A stretch of DNA of 30,436 nucleotides from positions 1 through 30,436 of IMG/VR virus record IMGVR_UViG_3300023180_000266; one strand, given 5' to 3'. Source of the DNA: a virus. This document shows positions 26,023 to 30,436 of the stretch, piece by piece. Position 1 is the stretch's first letter. Each line of letters opens with the position of its first letter. Made by a program: the position numbers and the translations under genes. The notes under the pieces were generated by a model. That model did not search any database. It had not been told where the DNA came from and saw nothing but the letters and a program-made list of their open reading frames with translations.

Positions 26023-26229
26023 ATGAATGATTATATAAAGGTACAGGGTCACGAAAATTTATACCGTGACCCCCGTACTGGTGCCATTGTTAATACCGAG
26101 AAACCCACTAGAAACACTATTGCTAGTAGGTTTTCTACAATAACTTCTGACATAAATAATCTTAAAGAAGACGTGTCAGAAATCAAAAGTTTACTCCGTC
26201 AGTTAATCAAAAATGGCAATTACTCGTAA
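26023..26229 (+). CDS. Small coiled-coil protein (68 aa) between two giant virion genes
   Basis: The ATG at 26023 follows the preceding stop by one base, and the gene overlaps the next by 17 bases, so all three are co-translated. The N-terminal half reads YIKVQGHENLYRDPRTGAIVN, matching my recollection of a small conserved cyanophage virion-cluster protein with the pattern 'v.GH..L.RDp.t.AI.N'. The C-terminal half (residues about 38-63, ITSDINNLKEDVSEIKSLLR) has clear heptad spacing of Ile and Leu and probably forms a coiled coil. Function is unknown. Placement suggests a linker or assembly factor for the giants on either side. Confidence 0.85.
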   Translation: MNDYIKVQGHENLYRDPRTGAIVNTEKPTRNTIASRFSTITSDINNLKEDVSEIKSLLRQLIKNGNYS

Positions 26230-29200
26230 GGAAGTTTTCCAATCAGATAACTTCGAACAGCAAAGGGTTAAGATCAATGAGATCGGCCAAGACCTGTTCG
26301 ATATCGCTACAGGTGTAACTCCTATTGATCGATTGCTAATTGATGGTGGTCTAAAACCAGGAGAGATTATTGATTCGACTGGTAGTAGTGGTGAAGACGG
26401 ACAGTTTCTTAAAGTTAATAAAGAAGGAAAACTTCTTTGGAAATCTCTCACTATTGAGAACGTATTGTGGGTATCGAAAGACGGAGACGATGCCAACGAT
26501 GGTTTGAGTGCTGAGACGGCAAAAGCATCTATCGGGGCTGCTCTAAGAACAGCACAAAGAGGATTTAACGGTAAGCTATGTGATGCTGCTAACAATATTC
26601 TGTTAAACAGAAAACTTCTTCAGGATGAAGTAGTCGGAGAACTTCTAACTGAGTATAAGGATTACGCAAGAGGCAATAGATGGATTGATGCCTATGACAC
26701 TATCCAGAACAATATTGATTATATCGCTAACGAAGGATTTGAAAGAGGACTAGCGAGATACCTAATAATTGATCCAGGATTTACTGTTCCTAACGGAAAT
26801 CAGGAATGTATCGATGACGTAAAACTATTCATCGATGCTGTTGCTTTCAACATGAAATATGACGGCAACAATAAGGTATATGACTATGCTGAAGTATATA
26901 CCATTTCTGAGTTTGGTGATCTTATTACAGGTGAGAGAGATGCCTCTGCTATTGTATACCAGGAAGTTGCCTATGTAATGATGGAGGTAATGAGACAGGA
27001 CGCTACCGCTGCTATTGAAGGTCTTCATGGTCTCACTCCAGTATTTGACACCACCATTGTTCTAGATCCCCTAGCAATCGTTGATCAGACATCTGCTGAA
27101 GCTGCTGATCTCATCAGAAGAAATAAGGACTTCATTGCTGCTGAAGGTTACGACAGAATGATTGCTAACCCAGCATTTGCTGGATTTGCCGGAACAGGAA
27201 CACCACAAGATTGTATTGATGACGTACTAGATGTATTAGATGCTATCATCTACAACCTAACATATGGTGGTAATGATAAAGTATATGATGCTGCTAATGT
27301 ATATGTAACCGGAACGTTCAACGGCGAAGCAGTTTCTACTCTACTAGATGCTGAAAGAGATGAAGCTGTAAATGTATACGAGAATGCTAGAGATGTAGCA
27401 ATTGATGTAATGAGAGGCATCGCTGTTACTCCAATTAGCGGAACAGAAAATACATTCACTCAGGTTATTGATCCTTATGTATTACCCGATCCTGCTGATC
27501 CAGACTGTGTTGCTCAAGCAACTAAGATTGCTGATTTGACAACAATCATCACTGATGCCATTGGAACAGATGCTGGTGTTGGTGATCTAACTGGAGTTAC
27601 AAGAACAGAACCCACGCCTGCTGTTGATTACGGTGCTGGGTGTACTGACGTTGCTTCTGCTATCTGGGCGTTAACACTAATCTATCTACAAGCAATCGGT
27701 AGTGATGCTACCCCTGGTAACTTAGATGGTATCACCAGAACTAGTAATAACCGTTTTGTATTCCCCGACTCCCCTGCTGAGTCTGGCAGATGGAAGGATG
27801 CCAGAAACCTAATCTTCTCCAACATGGAAGAGATTAAAGATAGATCTCTTGCCGAGATTGCTATTGAATATCCTGATTTTAACTTCCCAGATGATGATGT
27901 AGAGAATAGATTCTCTAGATATAAGGATTCTTATCGTCTCATCCAACAGAACCGTAGAGAGATTGTAGATAGATCTCTTGCTGAAATTGCTCTTCAGTAT
28001 GATGAGTCTAATCCAGATTTTGGATTAGATTGGGTATACCCAGGCGACCCAGTAGAAACTAGAACATCTAGATACAAGGACGCTTATAGACTCATTCAAA
28101 AAAATAGAACTACTATCATCGAGCTCGCTTATGACGTTCTAATTAATGAGCAAGGGTTTACTAATGTAGGAACTCCAGAACAATGTAAGACTGATATCGG
28201 AAGATTTATTGATGCTATTTCTCTTGATGTTTCTACAGGTGGTTCTAACACCTATACTATTGCTTTCTTAAAAGCATTCTATAATGACGCTGGTGAATTC
28301 TTGCCAGCAATTATCGGAGAAGAAGACGCTTCTATTGCTGCTTATGATAATGCTAGAGTATTGATGCAAGGAGCAATTAGGAATCAAACTAACATTACTC
28401 TAAACTCTCTTTCTAGAGATATGGTTGCCGAAGCTACTGCTGTAGGTGAAGTATGGTATACCGACTTAACTGTATCTGAAGGTAATACTAATTACAGCAA
28501 TGATCCAGCAGATGATGTAAACGATATTCCCAACACCCAGTTAGCGGCTTGTGCTGATGTAGTAAGCACTATTGCTACCTTAGAGGCATCTGTTCAATTA
28601 GTTTTAGAAACTGCCAGAGATGCTGCCGATACCACAGATCCTCTACAGAATGGATTAAATGTTCTTCCTGACGAATCTAATATCCCAAGAGGAAGATATC
28701 AAGATGGTTCTAATTTAATTAGACTCAATAAAAATGAAGTCGCTGATAGAGGACTAGCACAGATTGCTGTAGATTACAGAGCACCTTTATTTGAATTCCC
28801 AGGTGATGAATCTAATGCTCTCAACGCTCGCTATTATGATGCTTACTATCTAATCAGTCTCAATAAATCAAACATTGTTAATGAGACATGGACTAATACT
28901 GTAACAGAAGCTGGTATTCAAGGATGGGTAATTGATACAACACCAGGAGGAGAATCCAAGTGCCGTAGAGATATCGGATATTTTATTGATGCTATTGCTC
29001 TAGATTTATTCAGCAGAGGAAATAGATATTCTAGAGATTTTGTTCTAAATTATTTTGATGAGTTTGGTACTCCTAGAGCAGATGCTATCCCAGGTGATGC
29101 TAAGTTAGCATCTTTGTTTGCTTGGAACTTTGCTAAAAATTTATTAAAATTATCTGTATCCAACCAACAGATTACCGACTTGGTAACTATTATTCCTGGT

Positions 29201-30436
29201 CCAGCAGAGTTTGGTAGTGGTGAACCAAATGTTGCCAATAATGACCCTACAGCATGTACTGATGTTCAAAACACTATTGAAAACCTACACACTATTATTT
29301 CCGAGTCTATTGATGCTGGTGATGTAGATCTACTTCCCTATGTTAACAACGGAAATTACAATGCTGGTATTGGTAAGTGTAAGCGTGACATTGGATACTT
29401 AATCGATGGTGTTATAGATGATCTTTATAATGAAGGAAACGTAAAATCTAAAGAAGTTGCTCAGGCATATTTCCCTGGTGGTGTATTCATCGGTCTTGAC
29501 GGAGAAGGCGAAGAATCCATTACCGCTTTCCAGGCAGCTGCCAATGCTATGGAGTTGGCAGTAACTAATAATCTATTCAGAAAAGATCTAACGGTTATCC
29601 CTGATCCCATTACAGGAGAAGTTCAAGATGACTTATCCGATGGACTTCAAAACTGTGCTGATGTAAGAGCATCTATTCAGAATCTAGTTAGCATTACAGT
29701 TGATGCTGTTCAATCTGAAGTTACCCCTGGTACTCCCTTTGCTAATGGTCAAACAGCAATCGATGCTGTCCTTCCTGATTATGGTGCTCCTCCATTCGGT
29801 GAGTCTAAGTGTGGTAGAGACATTGGATATTTTGTAGATGCTATCTCCCTTGATATTTTCCTAGGTGCTGGTAACAAATATACTCGTAGACTAACAGAGA
29901 ACTATTTTATTACTGATGATGTTCCTGTTTATCCTGGTCTTGTAGGTGAAGAATCAATTTCTATTATCGCTTTCAATCAAGCAAGAGATTGGATGCAGAA
30001 AGCGGTAACCAACCAACTCTATGTTAAGGATAGAACGATCTCCGCTGGCGAAGCAGAATATGGAGATGGTTTAGGGGATATTATTGTCGGAGATTCCGGA
30101 AATGCTGCTGCTTGTGTAGACGTTCAAAACTCCATTGCTACACTTTCTAGTATTGTAACAGGAGTTCTGTCCGCTGGTAGAATTGATAGAACTGAAGGCA
30201 CTGGAAACTTCCCAGTAGAGACTGAGTTCCGTGAAGATCGTTTTGACGATGCTGCTAATCTAATCGGTCTTAATAAGAATGAGATCCTAGATAGATCTCT
30301 TGCTCAGATTGCTATTGACTTCCCCGACTATGTTTTCGCTGGTGATGAGGTAACAAACGACAACAGCAGATTCTTTGATTCGTATCGCTTAATCCAGCAG
30401 AACAAGACTGCTATTACCGATGACGCTTTTGATGCC
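26213..30436 (+). CDS. Giant virion structural protein, 3'-truncated by the window (at least 1,408 aa)
   Basis: From the ATG at 26213 the frame is open for 1,408 codons to the last base of the window, with no stop; the C-terminus lies outside. The start MAITRKEVFQSDNFE is typical of a large cyanophage virion protein. Residues 85-115 (WVSKDGDDANDGLSAETAKASI) match the entry strand of right-handed beta-helix (pectate-lyase-like) proteins. Instead of beta rungs, helical repeats follow to the window edge. They are of two kinds: C..DIGYFIDAI units with a conserved Cys and DRSLAEIA...YRLIQ.N units, linked by a second conserved Cys in 'CADV...I..L'. The gene overlaps the 68-aa gene by 17 bases and has no visible Shine-Dalgarno, so it probably depends on translational coupling. 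A fibre or peripheral baseplate role is inferred. Confidence 0.92.
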   Translation, partial: MAITRKEVFQSDNFEQQRVKINEIGQDLFDIATGVTPIDRLLIDGGLKPGEIIDSTGSSGEDGQFLKVNKEGKLLWKSLTIENVLWVSKDGDDANDGLSAETAKASIGAALRTAQRGFNGKLCDAANNILLNRKLLQDEVVGELLTEYKDYARGNRWIDAYDTIQNNIDYIANEGFERGLARYLIIDPGFTVPNGNQECIDDVKLFIDAVAFNMKYDGNNKVYDYAEVYTISEFGDLITGERDASAIVYQEVAYVMMEVMRQDATAAIEGLHGLTPVFDTTIVLDPLAIVDQTSAEAADLIRRNKDFIAAEGYDRMIANPAFAGFAGTGTPQDCIDDVLDVLDAIIYNLTYGGNDKVYDAANVYVTGTFNGEAVSTLLDAERDEAVNVYENARDVAIDVMRGIAVTPISGTENTFTQVIDPYVLPDPADPDCVAQATKIADLTTIITDAIGTDAGVGDLTGVTRTEPTPAVDYGAGCTDVASAIWALTLIYLQAIGSDATPGNLDGITRTSNNRFVFPDSPAESGRWKDARNLIFSNMEEIKDRSLAEIAIEYPDFNFPDDDVENRFSRYKDSYRLIQQNRREIVDRSLAEIALQYDESNPDFGLDWVYPGDPVETRTSRYKDAYRLIQKNRTTIIELAYDVLINEQGFTNVGTPEQCKTDIGRFIDAISLDVSTGGSNTYTIAFLKAFYNDAGEFLPAIIGEEDASIAAYDNARVLMQGAIRNQTNITLNSLSRDMVAEATAVGEVWYTDLTVSEGNTNYSNDPADDVNDIPNTQLAACADVVSTIATLEASVQLVLETARDAADTTDPLQNGLNVLPDESNIPRGRYQDGSNLIRLNKNEVADRGLAQIAVDYRAPLFEFPGDESNALNARYYDAYYLISLNKSNIVNETWTNTVTEAGIQGWVIDTTPGGESKCRRDIGYFIDAIALDLFSRGNRYSRDFVLNYFDEFGTPRADAIPGDAKLASLFAWNFAKNLLKLSVSNQQITDLVTIIPGPAEFGSGEPNVANNDPTACTDVQNTIENLHTIISESIDAGDVDLLPYVNNGNYNAGIGKCKRDIGYLIDGVIDDLYNEGNVKSKEVAQAYFPGGVFIGLDGEGEESITAFQAAANAMELAVTNNLFRKDLTVIPDPITGEVQDDLSDGLQNCADVRASIQNLVSITVDAVQSEVTPGTPFANGQTAIDAVLPDYGAPPFGESKCGRDIGYFVDAISLDIFLGAGNKYTRRLTENYFITDDVPVYPGLVGEESISIIAFNQARDWMQKAVTNQLYVKDRTISAGEAEYGDGLGDIIVGDSGNAAACVDVQNSIATLSSIVTGVLSAGRIDRTEGTGNFPVETEFREDRFDDAANLIGLNKNEILDRSLAQIAIDFPDYVFAGDEVTNDNSRFFDSYRLIQQNKTAITDDAFDA
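26582..30436 (+). repeat. Helical protein repeats with conserved cysteines
   Basis: Unit A (C..DI..FIDAI..D) starts near 26807, 27212, 28184, 28964, 29379 and 29809. Each is followed by a stretch like 'GEE.SI.AF..AR..M..AV.NQ'. A second Cys motif, (A/T)C(A/T/V)DV...I..L, occurs near 27639, 28549, 29254, 29653 and 30112. Unit B (R..D...LI..N...I.DRSLAEIA) occurs near 26582, 27788, 27914, 28070, 28690, 28829, 30239 and 30368. Copies have diverged in DNA but keep residue spacing. Confidence 0.8.

Noticed and set aside
26582-30436. Diversity-generating retroelement or CRISPR-like repeat array
   Set aside because: The repeats are protein-level and diverged in DNA, with no fixed spacers; no template/variable repeat pair or reverse transcriptase is present in the window.

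Overview
The window is a block of virion (baseplate and tail) genes from a T4-like myovirus. It most resembles the cyanophages of marine Synechococcus and Prochlorococcus (Kyanoviridae-type) or a close marine relative. The evidence is the T4 wedge gene order gp25 - gp6 - giant protein - gp8, a DUF4815-type giant protein after gp8, a tiny Arg/Lys-rich protein and a 2OG-Fe(II) oxygenase next to the baseplate genes, and T4-type late promoter octamers (NATAAATA). All genes are on the + strand, the DNA is AT-rich, and coding is almost continuous. I saw no tRNA, insertion sequence, integrase, CRISPR array or reverse transcriptase.

Layout. Positions 1-535 hold the end (or all) of a small acidic/basic protein and a probable PAAR-like spike-tip protein. 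Positions 536-617 are a compact control region in which a terminator-like hairpin overlaps the -35 box of a sigma70-type promoter. Positions 618-1609 carry a 48-aa basic protein missed by length-filtered ORF calling, a 2OG-Fe(II) (PKHD-type) dioxygenase and a 60-aa unknown. A late promoter at 1613-1620 then leads into gp25 (1647), gp6 (2042) and a 3,964-aa giant protein (3851-15745) in the T4 gp7 position. A perfect late promoter (TATAAATA, 15752-15759) and a strong ribosome-binding site precede gp8 (15795-17876), which ends in a strong UUCG-loop terminator, so gp8 looks like its own transcription unit. A 2,693-aa DUF4815-type protein (17940-26021), a 68-aa coiled-coil protein (26023-26229) and the first 1,408 codons of another giant virion protein (26213 to the window edge) complete the window.

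How the genes fit together: gp25, gp6, the giant gp7-position protein and gp8 are expected to build the baseplate wedges. The PAAR-like protein would tip the central spike. The two later giants probably form peripheral baseplate or fibre structures that touch the host. The giants are mosaics of recurring small modules (GxGY..PP beta units, RG..GT units, GVxQxP units, TGAxG units). The gp7-position protein also carries a degenerate YHYH-like domain and ends in a roughly 1,000-residue Val/Ile/acidic repeat tract with different codon choice. The last protein opens with a beta-helix-type signature that is immediately followed by long Cys-marked helical repeats.

There is no clear new defence or mobile system here. 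The most novel material is the repeat architecture of the giant proteins and the transcriptional isolation of gp8.
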